A stretch of 64,000 bases of DNA from Eutreptiella sp. 'Long Island Sound 2002'. Taxonomy: Eukaryota > Euglenozoa > Euglenophyceae > Eutreptiales > Eutreptiaceae. The stretch's first letter is position 1. Each line of letters opens with the position of its first letter. Positions 39,410-50,503 of the stretch are shown piece by piece. A program made the translations under genes and the position numbers. The notes under the pieces were generated by a model. The model had not been told where the DNA came from. It saw only the letters and a program-made list of their open reading frames with translations, and ran no database searches. The stretch spans positions 39,874,525 through 39,938,524 of the forward strand of contig OZ038390.1 of the NCBI GenBank assembly GCA_964036045.1, read 5' to 3'.

Positions 39410-42400
39410 CAAAGCCCCTGCCCCTGCAACTGCCACTGCCCCTGCCTCTGGCCCTGCCCCTGCCCTTGCCCCTGCCGCTGCCCCTGCCACTGCCCCTGCC
39501 CCTGCCCCTACCCCAGCCCCTGCCCCTGCCCCTGACACTGCCCCTGCTCCTGCCACTGCCCCTGCCCCTGCCCCTGCCCCTGCCACGGCACCGGCCCCTG
39601 CCCCTGCCACTGCCCCTGCCCCTCCCACTGCCCCTGCTTCTGCCACTGCCCTGGCCCCTGCCCCAGTCCCTGCCCCTGCCCCTGCTCCTGCCCCTGCCCA
39701 TGCTCCCCATGCCCCTGCCTCTGCCCCTGCCCCTGCCCCTGCCACTGCCACTGCCCCTGTCCCTGCCCCGTGCCCCAGCTACCGCCACTGCCCCTGCCCC
39801 TGCCACTGCCCCTGCCCCTGCTACAGCCACTGCCCCTGCCCCTGCTTCTGACACTGCCACTGCCCCTGCCACTGCCCCGGCCCCTGCCCCTGCCACTGCC
39901 CCTGCTACTGCCCCTGCCCCTACCCCTGCCCCTGCCTCTGCCCCTGCTACTGCCCGTGCCCCAGCCCCTGCCCCTGCCCCTGCCCCTGCCCCTGCCCATG
40001 CCGCTGCCCTTGCCCCTGCCACTGCCCCTGCCCCACCCCCTGCCACTGCCCCTGCCCCTGCTACAGCCACCGCCCCTGCCCCGGCTTCTGACACTGCCAC
40101 TGCCCCTGCCACTGCCCCGGCCCCTGCCCCTGCCACTGCCCCTGCTACTGCCCCTGCCCCTACCCCTGCCCCTGCCTCTGCCCCTGCTACTGCCCGTGCC
40201 CCAGCCCCTGCCCCTGCCCCTGCCCCTGCCCCTGCCCATGCCGCTGCCCCTGCCCCTGCCACTGCCCCTGCCCCACCCCCTGCCCCTGCCCCTGCCCCTG
40301 TTCCTGCCCCTGCCCCTGCGCCTGCCCCTGCCCCTGCCACTTCTCCTGCCTCTGCCCCTGCCCCTGCCCCCGCCACTGCCACTGCCCCTGCCCCTGCCCC
40401 TGCTACTGCCACTGCCCCTGCCCCTGCCCCTGCCTCTGCTACTGCCACTGCCCCGGCCCCTGCCCCTGCCAGTGCCACTGCCCCTGCCACTGCCCCTGCC
40501 CCTGCCCCTGCCACTGCCCCTGCCACTGTCCCTGCCCCTGCCCCTGCCCCTGCTCCTGCCTCTGCCCCTGCCCCTGCCCCTGCCACTGCCACTGCCCCTG
40601 CCTCTGCCCCTGCCCCAGCCCCTGCCCCTGCCCCTGCCCCTGTACCTGCCCCTACCCCTGCCCGTGCCACTGCCCTTGCACCTGCCCCTTCCCCTACCCC
40701 TGCCCCTGCCTCTGCCACTGCCCCTGCTCCTGCCACTGCCCCTGCCCCTGCCCCTGCCCCTGCCCCTGCCACTGCCCCTGCCCCTGCCCCTGCCCCAGCC
40801 CCGGCTCCTGCCCCTGCCACTGCCCTTGCCCCTCTCACTGCCCCTGCTCCTGCCACTGCCCCGGCCCTTGCCCCTGCCCCTGCCCCTGCTCCTGCCACTG
40901 CCCCTGCCCCTGCCCCTGCCCCCCCTGCCCCTGCCTCTGCCCCTGCCCCTGCCCCTGCCGCCCCTGCCCCTGCCTCTGCCCCTGCCCCTGCCACTGCCAC
41001 TGCCACTGCCCCTGCTACCGCCCCTGCCCCTGCCCCTGCCACTGCCACTACCCCTGCCACTGCCCCTGCCCCTACCCCTACAACTGCCCCTGCCCTTGCC
41101 TCTGCCCCTGCTATTGCCCCTGCCCCTGCCCCTGCCACGGTCCCTACCCCTGCCCCTGCCCCCGCCCGTACCCCTGACTCTGCCCCTGCCCCAGCCCCTG
41201 CCCCTGCCCCTGCCCCTGCATCTGCCCCTGCCCGTGCCACTGCGCCTGCACCTTCCACAGCCCCTGCCCCTGCACCACCCACAGCCCCTGCCACTGCCCC
41301 TGCCCCTGCCCCGCCCCCTGCCCCTCCCACTGCCCCTGCCCCTGCCCCTTCCCCTACCCCTGCCCCTGCCTCTGCCACTGCCCCTGCTCCTGCCACTGCC
41401 CCTGCCCCTGCCCCTGCCCCTGCCCCTGCCACTGCCCCTGCCCCTGCCCCTGCCCCAGCCCCGGCTCCTGCCCCTGCCACTGCCCTTGCCCCTCTCACTG
41501 CCCCTGCTCCTGCCACTGCCCCGGCCCTTGCCCCTGCCCCTGCCCCTGCTCCTGCCACTGCCCCTGCCCCTGCCCCTGCCCCCCCTGCCCCTGCCTCTGC
41601 CCCTGCCCCTGCCCCTGCCGCCCCTGCCCCTGCCTCTGCCCCTGCCCCTGCCACTGCCACTGCCACTGCCCCTGCTACCACCCCTGCCCCTGCCCCTGCC
41701 ACTGCCACTGCCCCTGCCACTGCCCCTGCCCCTACCCCTACCACTGCCCCTGCCCTTGCCTCTGCCCCTGCTATTGCCCCTGCCCCTGCCCCTGCCACGG
41801 TCCCTACCCCTGCCCCTGCCCCCGCCCGTGCCCCTGCCTCTGCCCCTGCCCCAGCCCCTGCCCCTGCCCCTGCCCCTGCATCTGCCCCTGCCCGTGCCAC
41901 TGCGCCTGCACCTTCCACAGCCCCTGCCCCTGCACCACCCACAGCCCCTGCCCCTGCCCCTTTCCCTGCCCCTACCCCTGCCACTGCCCCTACCCCACCC
42001 ACTACCCCCTGCCACTGCCCCTGCCACTGCCCCTGGCCCGGCCCCTGCCCCTGCCCCTGCCACTGCCCCTGCGCATGCCCCTGGCCCCCCTGCCCATGCC
42101 TCTGCCCCTGCCCTTTCCTCTGCCACTGCCACTGCCCCTGCCCCTGCCCCTGCTACTGCCACTGCTCCTGCCCTTGCCCCTGCCACTGCCACTGCCCCTG
42201 CCACTGCCCCTGCCCCTGCCACTGCCCCTGCCACTGCCCCTGCCCCTGCCCCTGCCCCTGCCCCTACCCCTGCCTCTGCCCCTGCTACTGCCTCTGCCCT
42301 TGCCCCTGCCCCTGCCGCTACCCCTGCCCCTGCCCCTGCCCCTGCCCTTGCCACTGCCCCTGCTCCTGCCACTGCCCCTGTCCCTGCCCCTGCCCCTGCA

Positions 42401-42530
42401 CCTGCCCCCAGACACTGCCCCTGCCCCTGCCCCTGCCCCTGCCCCGGCCCCTGCCCCTGCCACGGCCGTTGCCCCTCCCACTGCCCCGGCTCCAGCCACT
42501 GCCCCTGCCCCTGCCCCTGCCCCTGCCACT
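39410..42530. repeat. CCCCTG hexanucleotide-based tract, 3.1 kb
   Basis: Same composition as the 29640-31145 tract. It contains two higher-order tandem duplications: a 240-bp unit (39841 vs 40081) and a 660-bp unit (40681 vs 41341), the latter about 99% identical, showing recent expansion. The >1000-codon frames on both strands are artefacts of the repeat. Confidence 0.95.
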
Positions 42531-42631
42531 GGAACATCCGGAGCGGAACAAGCAGCAGTAGCCGCCGTCCCGCGGACTGGATCATCCAGGGAGAAGTGGC
42601 GGCCTGGCGCCCCGGACTGGATAATCCGGGG
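42525..42631. repeat. Palindromic module array (three copies)
   Basis: Copies at about 42527, 42572 and 42610. The last is CCCCGGACTGGATAATCCGGGG. Same motif and ~40-45 bp spacing as at 29427-29581. Confidence 0.7.
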
Positions 42632-42917
42632 CTGGCAGCCTGTCAGCACAAGAGCTGGGCTGCACAGGCCGCGCTGAGGCGGGCCCTTGACCGGGTATAG
42701 CAGGCCAGACGTGAGTGCTGGTGGTTACGCCTCTCCGCACCCCCACCATGAATGAGACCCTAGTACCGCAGGTGGGACAAGTAGGGAGAAGAGGTGCACC
42801 CGAAGCCGCCCACCCGGCTAAACCAAGGGCGGAGACACACACACAACCAAGAGGGCATCAACATGGACACCAAGACGCAGGCGGGGCACGACAGCGGAGC
42901 ACTCCATCCATCCAAGC

Positions 42918-43345
42918 CCTAGCAGGGGTACGTGTGGTGGCGTCCCTGCTAGCCCACAGCCACAAACAAAAAATAAAGAACACGCGCTGTGTTCTTGTGC
43001 CCAAACACAGGTGGAACACGTGGGCTGCCCACCCTGCATGACCCAGGGCGCAGATCACACACACAGCAGCACGCCCCAGCCAGGTATGGGGGGAACAGCA
43101 GAAAGAAGGACCCTCGGCCATGAGTGGCGAGGGACAAACACCGGAAGGGCAATGTGCCATAGGAGGTATACAAGACGACGTCAAGGACGGCAAGACAGCA
43201 GGCGGTGCAAGCATACAGAACACAGAACACAACTCCCCTCCAAGCCCTAGTTGGGGTACGTGTCGTGGCGTCCCTGCTAGGCCACACCCGCCTGGTCACG
43301 CTGTGTTCTCGTGCCAAAGCATAGGTTGGCCAAAGGTGCCATGAC
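42918..43345 (+). repeat. Duplicated hairpin block CCAAGCCCT...GTGGC...GCCAC
   Basis: Two copies (42918-43020 and 43240-43335) share CAAGCCCTAG, GGGGTACGTG, GTGGCGTCCCTGCTAG and CGCTGTGTTCT. In the second copy GTGGC/GCCAC would form a short stem-loop. A third diverged copy is at 6422-6475. Confidence 0.6.
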
Positions 43346-43419
43346 ATAGGAACAGTGGCCAGACGACCCGGACAGGAACGTGCGGCGAAGAGCGCGCCGA
43401 GTGCGCGGAAGCAGGGGAG

Positions 43420-44355
43420 TGGATCGGAGCGACCCGTGCAAGGAGCACGAAACGGTCTCCGGATGGATGAGGATCCTGTGGGCCCGCGCCACGGGGTTGC
43501 TGGCGGCCCGGTGGGGTATTAACACGGGAAGAGGGGTGGGATGGGGGCACGGGGCTAGGACAGGGGTGTGGCACGGGCCACACAACGGCTCCAAGGCATC
43601 GGAAAACCATGGGAAGCGGGGATTGGGCCGATGACAGTATGTGGCGAAGGGGAACGGGACATGGGATGGGAAGGGAGGCCGAAAGCGCCAAGCAACAGCC
43701 CCGTGGGATTGGGAAACCAGTCGCCATGGGGTGCTCTACCATGGGCCAACCATGGGGAGCCTGACGGTGGGAAGTCGGGAAAATGCCCTGAGCTCCGGGA
43801 CGGCCGTGAGGTGTCCGCAGGGGTGAGGGTTGACCCTGAGGTCCCCGGGTCAATGGCCTAAGTATACGTAGGTTCACGCGTGAGCGGGACCTGGGGGAAC
43901 GTGGAAAGGGTCGCCCCCTGGCCTTCAGCCGCGGATGGACGACACCCAAGTGCATCCGGGAGCCGAGTGGGTACTCCAACCCGTGAGGGATGGGGAGTGG
44001 TGGAATGTGGTTGACAGAGAGAAAAGCTCCGCTGTCGGCCAGGGCTATCCACAGGAAACCCGCCTGCAGGCGCCCGAAAGGCTGTGCTAGGGGGGGAAGG
44101 CCGGAGGGTCCTTCGATGGGTGACCGGAAGGAGCTGAGACCGTGAGGGCAGCGACTGAAGGACACCTACCGCCGGTCATGCCCCAAGGGAATCTGGTTGA
44201 AGTTCTCGGCCGTGAGGTTGGAAAGGGGTCGCCAGGGGAACTGATGGTGGAGAGCTCTCCTTCCCGCCAGAGGCGGCCAGCATGTAAAACAAGCAAGGAG
44301 ATGTCAGATGAGGCTGCGGACGCGGCCGCCCTTACTTACTTACTTACTTACTTAC
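43420..44355 (+). repeat. Conserved 3' region and (CTTA)n tail of the insertion
   Basis: Matches 57152-58435 at high identity, except that the 180-bp unit starting GGAGCGACCCGTG is single here and triple there. It ends GGCTGCGGACGCGGCCGCC followed by CTTA repeats. This arrangement (unique 3' UTR plus short simple repeat) is typical of several non-LTR retrotransposon clades. Confidence 0.75.
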
Positions 44356-44616
44356 TCAGTCCGCTAGTACGATAATGGCAGTGGGTTAGTTCAGCTGGGT
44401 TAAGCTCCTGCCATTGGTAGATCGTTCCCCCCCCCCCTACATCACTGGCATCAGTGATCAGGACTATCTCGCCCTTAGGGCGGGGTACTCCCAGGCAGTT
44501 GGAGGAGGCAATTTTCTTCTTCAACTCCTGGAAACATTCCTCCTCTCTGGCGGTCCACCTCCAGGGAGTAGTTTTCTTGATTAGGTCAGTGAGAGGGGCA
44601 GAGGAGTAGGTAAAAT

Positions 44617-44898
44617 TGTTATGGCTTCGAACAGCAGCAGCGCAGCGAGCGCGCAAGTCGTAGGTCGCAGTCGCAATCGCACTGCAGTCTGTGAATACTA
44701 AAGAAGCATCGAATGCCTGTGTGAATGAGCGTTGTAAGATACTTCGATCTCTGAACAGGGTTTATGTCTTCGAGATTGTGTTATTATTGGTGCCCCGTCT
44801 AAAGGTCCTGCGAGGTTTGTCGATTTGGGATTTTGGATTTTGAGAAACGAAGAGGCACAGGAGTACAAGTCGAATTCCGAGGAAACAAACCCACAACA
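44617..44898 (+). repeat. Gypsy-2 5' LTR
   Basis: Starts TGTTATGGC where gypsy-1 coding is interrupted and ends CCCACAACA, followed by a PBS-like AAGTGGTAGCCAGC complementary in part to a tRNA 3' end (TGG). 282 bp. The 3' LTR is outside the window, so the limits are inferred. Confidence 0.55.
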
Positions 44899-44982
44899 AG
44901 TGGTAGCCAGCTAGGTGGCGGGGAGATCAATATTCGAGATCAATCTTCGACGCCGTCAACTTGATTTGGATTTCGATCTACA

Positions 44983-46578
44983 ATGGAGCGGTCCTTCGAC
45001 GATGCAGCTATGCTGCACTTCATCAGAGACAGTCTGTTTCGAAGTGGTTCACCCTTGCATCACCAATTTTTGGTTTTGTTAGAAAGGTTCATCGCAGAGC
45101 GCATCGCAAGTCGAGAAAGCGAGTGGTTTCCACGTCTTTCTCGTGATCTTCACAGCTGTTCGCAGAAGCTTGCAGATACTCAAGCCAAGGTCATCGAATT
45201 GGAACAACGCATCGATGCATTGCAGGCAACAGCAGCAAGTGCTACTGCAGCAACTGGTCAACGAGTCAACACTTTGCAGTCCTCGACGGAAAATGCAACT
45301 CAAGCTGCTGCAAACGAACTTCGACGCGTAGAGCATGAATTGTCGCAATGTTATGCCCTGCTCAACGAATGTGTACGAGCTTCGAGTCCACCACCTCCGA
45401 ACAACTTCCAGTTTGTACAACCACAACCACAGCTACATCCACAACCACCGTCTCCTTCGAATCCACCGCAGTATGCACCGCCGAGCAGTTCTCGTCACCC
45501 TCCACAACAACCACTTCCACAACCACCTGTCTTCGAACCACATCCAGCACATCAGTTCGCAGTCCAGCGTGCTCCTACGCGAGAGATTTTGGGACGCCGT
45601 GTCGACCGCTTGCATAAGCTGGTCAAGAGGTTCTCTGGGAAACCTGGATGTGGAGAGTTTCGAACATGGAAGGAGGATTTGTTACGAGCCTTCACCCTGT
45701 CGGATATCACCTCACCCGTCCATCAGGTGACAACCATATCCTTCCTCCTTGATGGTGATGCTGCCGAGTATTATCATAGCTTGACAAAGGCTGTACAGGA
45801 TGACTGGTTAGAGCTCATGCGTGTGTTAGGCCAACGTTTCGATTTCATATTCCATGAGCCACTGTATCTGTCGAGCATGTTGAGCCTGAAAGAGAGCGAG
45901 TTCCCTCGACATGCGGACTACATGCGGGAATTTCGTACTTGCATTATCAAGTCGAAGGTTAACACCAGTGACCTCCACATGGGTTACCTCGTCAACTCTC
46001 GATTTGTTGAAGGTTTGTCGAATGACGCTGTTCGTCGGCAGTACATCGTTGAAGTTCGTTCGGGATGGCGTTCTAATAGGCCATTTGGATTCGATACCTT
46101 GGTAGAGACCATCGCGGAAGCCTACATTGCGGCCGGGTATCAGCTCGAAGAGGTACAGAACGCATCGAGAGGGACATCAGATCACACTCTGGGTCCTGCA
46201 GTGTCAAGACCCCTGCCTATGATGGTTCCACCTACTTCGACTTCCACCTTCCCATCCAACCCTATGCCAACGCCACACGGCAATCCCATGCTGACTCCAG
46301 CTGCAGCGCCCACGGCTTCGACCGTGCCAGAGCCGATGAACCTCGATGCAATGGCCAAACTCCGAGATAAGCTACATGCCTACATTGGTGAACGTCGTAA
46401 TGAACGGTTCGGACGCCAAGATGGTCGAGAAAGTAGGCGTTGCTACAATTGTGGTGAACAAGGCCACTTGGCCCGTGACTGTCCAAAAGGTCGACCGCCA
46501 TCCCGAGGACGAGAACGTTGGGAGTCAAGGTCGAACACACCGAGACGACATCAAAGTCGAGACAGCAAGGGACGGTGA
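44983..46578 (+). CDS. gag: Gypsy-2 Gag polyprotein
   Basis: The intact frame has 531 codons with an ATG after the PBS and leader. An N-terminal helical domain and a coiled coil with Gln/Asn runs (about 60-125) are followed by a Pro/Gln-rich linker (about 130-190). A capsid-like domain follows, starting near RRVDRLHKLVKRFSGKPGCG, with FRTWKEDLLRAF and YYHSLTKAVQDDWLELMRVL. A single CCHC zinc knuckle lies at about 487-500 (CYNCGEQGHLARDC), with a basic Arg/Ser tail. Gag packages element RNA into virus-like particles. Pol overlaps its 3' end in the +1 frame. Confidence 0.9.
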   Translation: MERSFDDAAMLHFIRDSLFRSGSPLHHQFLVLLERFIAERIASRESEWFPRLSRDLHSCSQKLADTQAKVIELEQRIDALQATAASATAATGQRVNTLQSSTENATQAAANELRRVEHELSQCYALLNECVRASSPPPPNNFQFVQPQPQLHPQPPSPSNPPQYAPPSSSRHPPQQPLPQPPVFEPHPAHQFAVQRAPTREILGRRVDRLHKLVKRFSGKPGCGEFRTWKEDLLRAFTLSDITSPVHQVTTISFLLDGDAAEYYHSLTKAVQDDWLELMRVLGQRFDFIFHEPLYLSSMLSLKESEFPRHADYMREFRTCIIKSKVNTSDLHMGYLVNSRFVEGLSNDAVRRQYIVEVRSGWRSNRPFGFDTLVETIAEAYIAAGYQLEEVQNASRGTSDHTLGPAVSRPLPMMVPPTSTSTFPSNPMPTPHGNPMLTPAAAPTASTVPEPMNLDAMAKLRDKLHAYIGERRNERFGRQDGRESRRCYNCGEQGHLARDCPKGRPPSRGRERWESRSNTPRRHQSRDSKGR

Positions 46579-47407
46579 CGATCCCGCTCCAAGAGCAGAG
46601 AAAGGCCCACGACGGCCTAGAAAACAATTCCGAAGACCTGGTGCAGGACGTCCTCGAGAAAAGCTGAACACCACCACCATCACCAATAAACCCGAACAGA
46701 ATTCGACACTTGGAGGTGTCAACGTCGAAGGAACCGAACCTGAGCATGCGTCTCTGTTCACGGTTCGAGGGCGCATCTACGCATGTCGTGAAGACTCCTT
46801 TGACTCCAGCGTGGAATTATTGGTCGGCTGTGGAGCGACCGGCCACTTTATGTCGATGCAAACTGCAAAGAGGGCGCGACTTCCCCTCTATAAACTGAGA
46901 AACCCTGGACACGTCTTGACAGCCGGAGGTGTCCAAGTCGAAGTACGGTACTACACGAGAGCTTTTGTTCGAGTTGAAAGGCTTGTATTTCGTCATCACT
47001 TCAAGGTCCTAGAGATTCTGCCGGATGTGGTACTTGGACTACCATGGCTTCGAAGCTACAATCCAACTGTCAACTGGAAAGAACGGTACGCCGACATCCA
47101 ACATTATTCGAATTCGTACCGGTTATCTTTTGGTGAATCAAGACATTCCACCCAGCTACAGTTTCAAGCTGCTTCGAAGCTGGACCTTCTTTGGATACTT
47201 TCATCCAGTTCCTCGAAAGCGAGTCCGGTTGGGAATCCTACCCCACATGCCAAGGAAAACCTTGACCTACACTCGTCGACACACGTTCAGCACGGTACTG
47301 ACATGTACGATGAGTCCGAAACGGAAGACGGTATCACCGATGAGGAGTGCAGCGATAAGCAGATTGAGTACATTTCGTTGCCGAAGCTCAAAAGAGAGAC
47401 CCGCTGA
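46346..47407 (+). pseudogene. pol: Gypsy-2 Pol, protease region with altered active site
   Basis: The frame overlaps gag by 233 nt in +1 phase. Downstream of the overlap, ELLVGCGATGHFMS corresponds to the retropepsin active site, normally (L/V)xD(S/C)GA(T/S). The catalytic Asp is Gly here, so the protease is expected to be dead. The later hydrophobic VVLGLPWL motif fits the C-terminal part of the fold (I-L-G-x-x-W/P). The frame ends at TGA 47405-47407 while RT coding continues in the same frame, so this stop is probably a mutation. Confidence 0.8.
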
Positions 47408-48199
47408 GCTGATCTCACGGGAGATCAAGTATTTCTGTGCTGCATGCCTCGGCCAGCAGTGCCGGTCGATCAAATGTATAAGATGCAAGCCAGTGATGGC
47501 AATGATGACGGGCTTGACCCCGTTCGACGCAAACTGCCGAATCGATTACACAAGTGGGCTGACCTCTACGACCGGGAGAAAGCAGAGTATGGAGACCTAC
47601 CTCCGTATCGACCTGGTAGAGATCATCGAATACGCCTCGATTCGGAAGACAATCCACCGTGGGTACACCCTTACAAGATGGATCCGAGCCAACTAGATGA
47701 ACTTCGACGACAATTGGACAAGTTGCATCGATCTGGTCGGATCAGACCATCCTCGAGTCCATACGGAGCGGGTTGCCTACTGATGAAGAAAGCGAATGGT
47801 AAATGGCGCATGTGCGTCCACTACCGAGCGTTGAATACGCGAACTGTACGAGATCGATATCCTTTGCCATCGATCCCATCCATCTTGAGTACACTGGGGG
47901 GTTCCACTGTATTTTCGAAGATAGACCTTGTTAGTGGGTTCCACCAGATCCGAATCCAAGACGAAGATATCGAGAAAACCGCCTTCAACACGCAATTTGG
48001 CGCCTTTGAGTGGGTTGTTATGCCCTTTGGCCTCTGTAATGCGCCATTGACGTTCCAACGCGTCGTGAATGATGTCCTCCGAGACCACTTGGGGATCTTT
48101 GTATGGATGTACATCGACGACATCCTCGTCTTCTGGAAGGATGCGGATGAACACCAACGACATCTCGATTTGGTACATGAACTACTCCATAAACACTAG
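47408..48199 (+). pseudogene. pol: Gypsy-2 Pol, reverse transcriptase region
   Basis: In frame with the protease. RT landmarks in order are the LDSEDNPPWVHPYKMDP entry, LDKLHRSGRIRPSSSPYGAG, KANGKWRMCVHYRALN (normally CVDYRALN), DRYPLPSIPSIL, FSKIDLVSGFHQIRI with the first catalytic Asp, FNTQFGAFEWVVMPFGLCNA, and the YIDDILVF catalytic pair at about 48110. The frame ends at TAG 48197-48199, beyond which RT and RNase H coding continues in phase: another single nonsense change. Confidence 0.9.
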
Positions 48200-50503
48200 C
48201 TCCTTCCCTGCATCGATGAATCCACATTCTTCCAGAGTCGAGTACCCTTCTGTGGATACATCATCGACAAAGATGGAGTACACATGGACCCCGAAAAGAT
48301 CAAGGTCATTCGAGGTTGGCCACCGCCTACTACGGTTCATGAAGTTCGACAATTCATTGGATTGTGTGGATTTTACCAGCAGTTTGTCAAAGGTTTCCTA
48401 GCTGTCGCAGCCCCTCTGACCGCGATGTTCAAGGCAAACTTCGAGTGGGAATGGACAGCTGTCCATCAGGCTTCCTTCAACAAGCTGAAGCAGGCAACGA
48501 TCAATGCGACACATCTCAGTGCTATCGACCCTCGACAGCCGTATCACCTGTACACAGACGCCTTGAAAGACTGTGTGGGTGCTACGCTGGCGCAACGATG
48601 TGCGCATGGAAAGTACAAGGGACATCTTCGACCTATTGCCTTCATGTCGCGGAAACTGCAGCCTGCCGAAACTCGACACCTGATTCGAGAACAGGATTTT
48701 TTGGCCATCGTATTAGCCTTGAAACAGTGGTTCCACCTACTTCGAGGACCGCAGCAGGTGCACGTGCACACTGATCACGAAAGTCTTCGATATCCCAAGA
48801 CATGTCCTCGACCGCTGACACCACGTCAAGCACGATGGTCCCAATTCCTCGCAGAATACAACTTGACGTTGTGGTACGTACCTGGCCTCGAGAATCCCGC
48901 GGCAGACGCCTGCTTCCGTCTGACTTCGCAACAGTTGATGGATATCGAAAATGCCACACGTACACGGGCTTTCGTAATTCCCCTGGTCGAAAATCGGGCT
49001 TCACCGGAAGGGGAACCTGTCGATGAGTTCCTACATGTACTCGAAGACTCATTCTCTCACGACAAGGTGTGGCCCCAGCCGTACGACCACCTGTACGTTT
49101 CGCTTCGAAGCGGACGCTCCGTGGGGAAGGAACCTGATGCTGATGAACTCGCAGAACCAGCCCCCCAATTCGACACTGAACCGGCCGTCGAATCGGACGA
49201 ACTGGAGCCGCCATCATCAGACGCGACGACTGTCGAGCCGGAGGACCTGGGACTGGAGCCAGTACCATCAGACGAGATCATGGCTGAGAATTCACACCAA
49301 CCAGACATGCATCTCGATGATGCTGGCAACGAGCCGGACATGCCCGCCGACACCGACGACCTTCCCTATGTAAGCATGGATCGCCCTCTTCGAGTCACTT
49401 TTGGCAGTGAACTTCGATATGCTCCGACCATGGCGGAACTGATTCGCTGTCGACGCCACCGTGAAGGCACGTTACAATCAGTTCCCTTGCCGAAGGTTGG
49501 GTCGAACACGCCGTACCCATCGAGTCTTAAAGGTACGCACCGCCGAGTACATCGACATTATCAGTGCAAAGAATTGACTTCAACAGCTGTGTGGGCAGCA
49601 GCCTATCGAGAAGACCCACGGACAAAGCACATCTATGAAGTCGCGGTTCGAAGCCCTGCGGCACAACACCAGCTTCGCGATGCCAAGTTGTCCTTCGATG
49701 ATGGCAAATTCCTCCATTTGTCGACGATGGGCACACGTGTGCTTGTCCCTCGAACACTAGTGACGTCGATTGTGGCCATGTATCACGAGTCGGAGTTCTA
49801 TGGCCATTCAGGTGTCCTTCGAACCATGGCCCTGATTAAGCGCGACTACGTATGTTCGCACCTCCGACACTACGTCAAGCGATACATACTAAGTTGCGAC
49901 GTCTGTCAAGCGGCGAAATCAAGGCGAGTCGACACCGCCAGAGTGCCAAGACCATTACCGGTGCCTGACACCAAATGGCACAGTGTGTCCATCGACTGGG
50001 TTTCCGGATTGCCGCCGATCACAAGGGACCATGACGCCATCATGACTGTAGTTGACCGATTCTCCAAGCGTGGAATGTTCATCCCTTGTCGCAAGGATAT
50101 GACAGCCGACGACCTTCTCTATGTGTTCCTGCGTGAAGTAGTTCGACTGAAAGGATGCCCTCGACAGACTGTTTCTGACCGAGACAAGCTGTTCATTTCT
50201 CAGCCGTGGAAGGAGTTGGCTCAGCGTTTCAAGATTGAGATGCATCAAACAGTGGCCAACCGCCCTCGAGGCAATGGCCTGGCGGAGCGCAGCAACCAGT
50301 CGATCCTCCAGCGCCTGCGTACACGCGGCATCTTCGGCAACAACGAGTGGGATGTCGATCTCCTGTTTGCCGAGATTCAGTTTAACAACCTGACATCCAA
50401 TAGCCTTCGGCTATCCCCGTTCGAGATAGATGAAGGACAAACACCCCATTTCCATTGGATTTTCCCCGAACGACTTCTCATGCACATGAACCATCGACCG
50501 TGA
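48200..50503 (+). pseudogene. pol: Gypsy-2 Pol, RT thumb, RNase H and integrase
   Basis: Thumb/connection: PFCGYIIDKDGVHMDPEKIK, EVRQFIGLCGFYQQFVKGFL. RNase H: YHLYTDALKDCVGATLAQ, REQDFLAIVLALKQWFH, VHVHTDHESLRY, and NPAADACFRLT where ADALSRL is usual. A ~150-residue acidic spacer follows. Integrase: zinc finger (YGHSG...SCDVCQAAK), SIDWVSG, VSDRDKLF and LAERSNQS, giving D, D-x35-E with all three acids present. A one-base deletion relative to the second copy, near 50451, shifts the frame, so this part ends at 50503. Confidence 0.9.

Larger units (their letters stand above)
29417..44355 (+). mobile_element. 14.9-kb composite insertion ending in a (CTTA)n tail
   Basis: It lies between the two 2.29-kb target copies. 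It starts with a palindromic module array and a CCCCTG tract, carries the RNase H element with its own nested insertion, a second larger CCCCTG tract and second module array, and ends with a conserved ~0.9-kb 3' region closing in GCGGCCGCC(CTTA)n at 44326-44355. The 3' region and tail match those of the insertion at 51245-58435, which suggests a non-LTR retrotransposon-like family. Whether the 15 kb arrived at once or by several nested events is not resolved. No reverse transcriptase is present. Confidence 0.65.
44356..46643. repeat. Target duplication copy A' (2.29 kb; partner 27130-29416)
   Basis: Starts directly after the (CTTA)n tail with gypsy-1 sequence in minus orientation, crosses the gypsy-1/gypsy-2 junction at 44616/44617, and includes the LTR and gag of gypsy-2. 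Confidence 0.9.

Noticed and set aside
39346-42700. ORFs of 878-1071 codons through the second CCCCTG tract
   Set aside because: Same artefact. Simultaneous open frames on both strands follow the repeat limits exactly.
27130-46643. Explaining the large duplications purely as assembly error
   Set aside because: Two of the three pairs differ by scattered substitutions and independent lesions, which a collapsed or duplicated contig would not produce. The 768-bp pair appears identical, so error is not excluded there and read-level checks are proposed.
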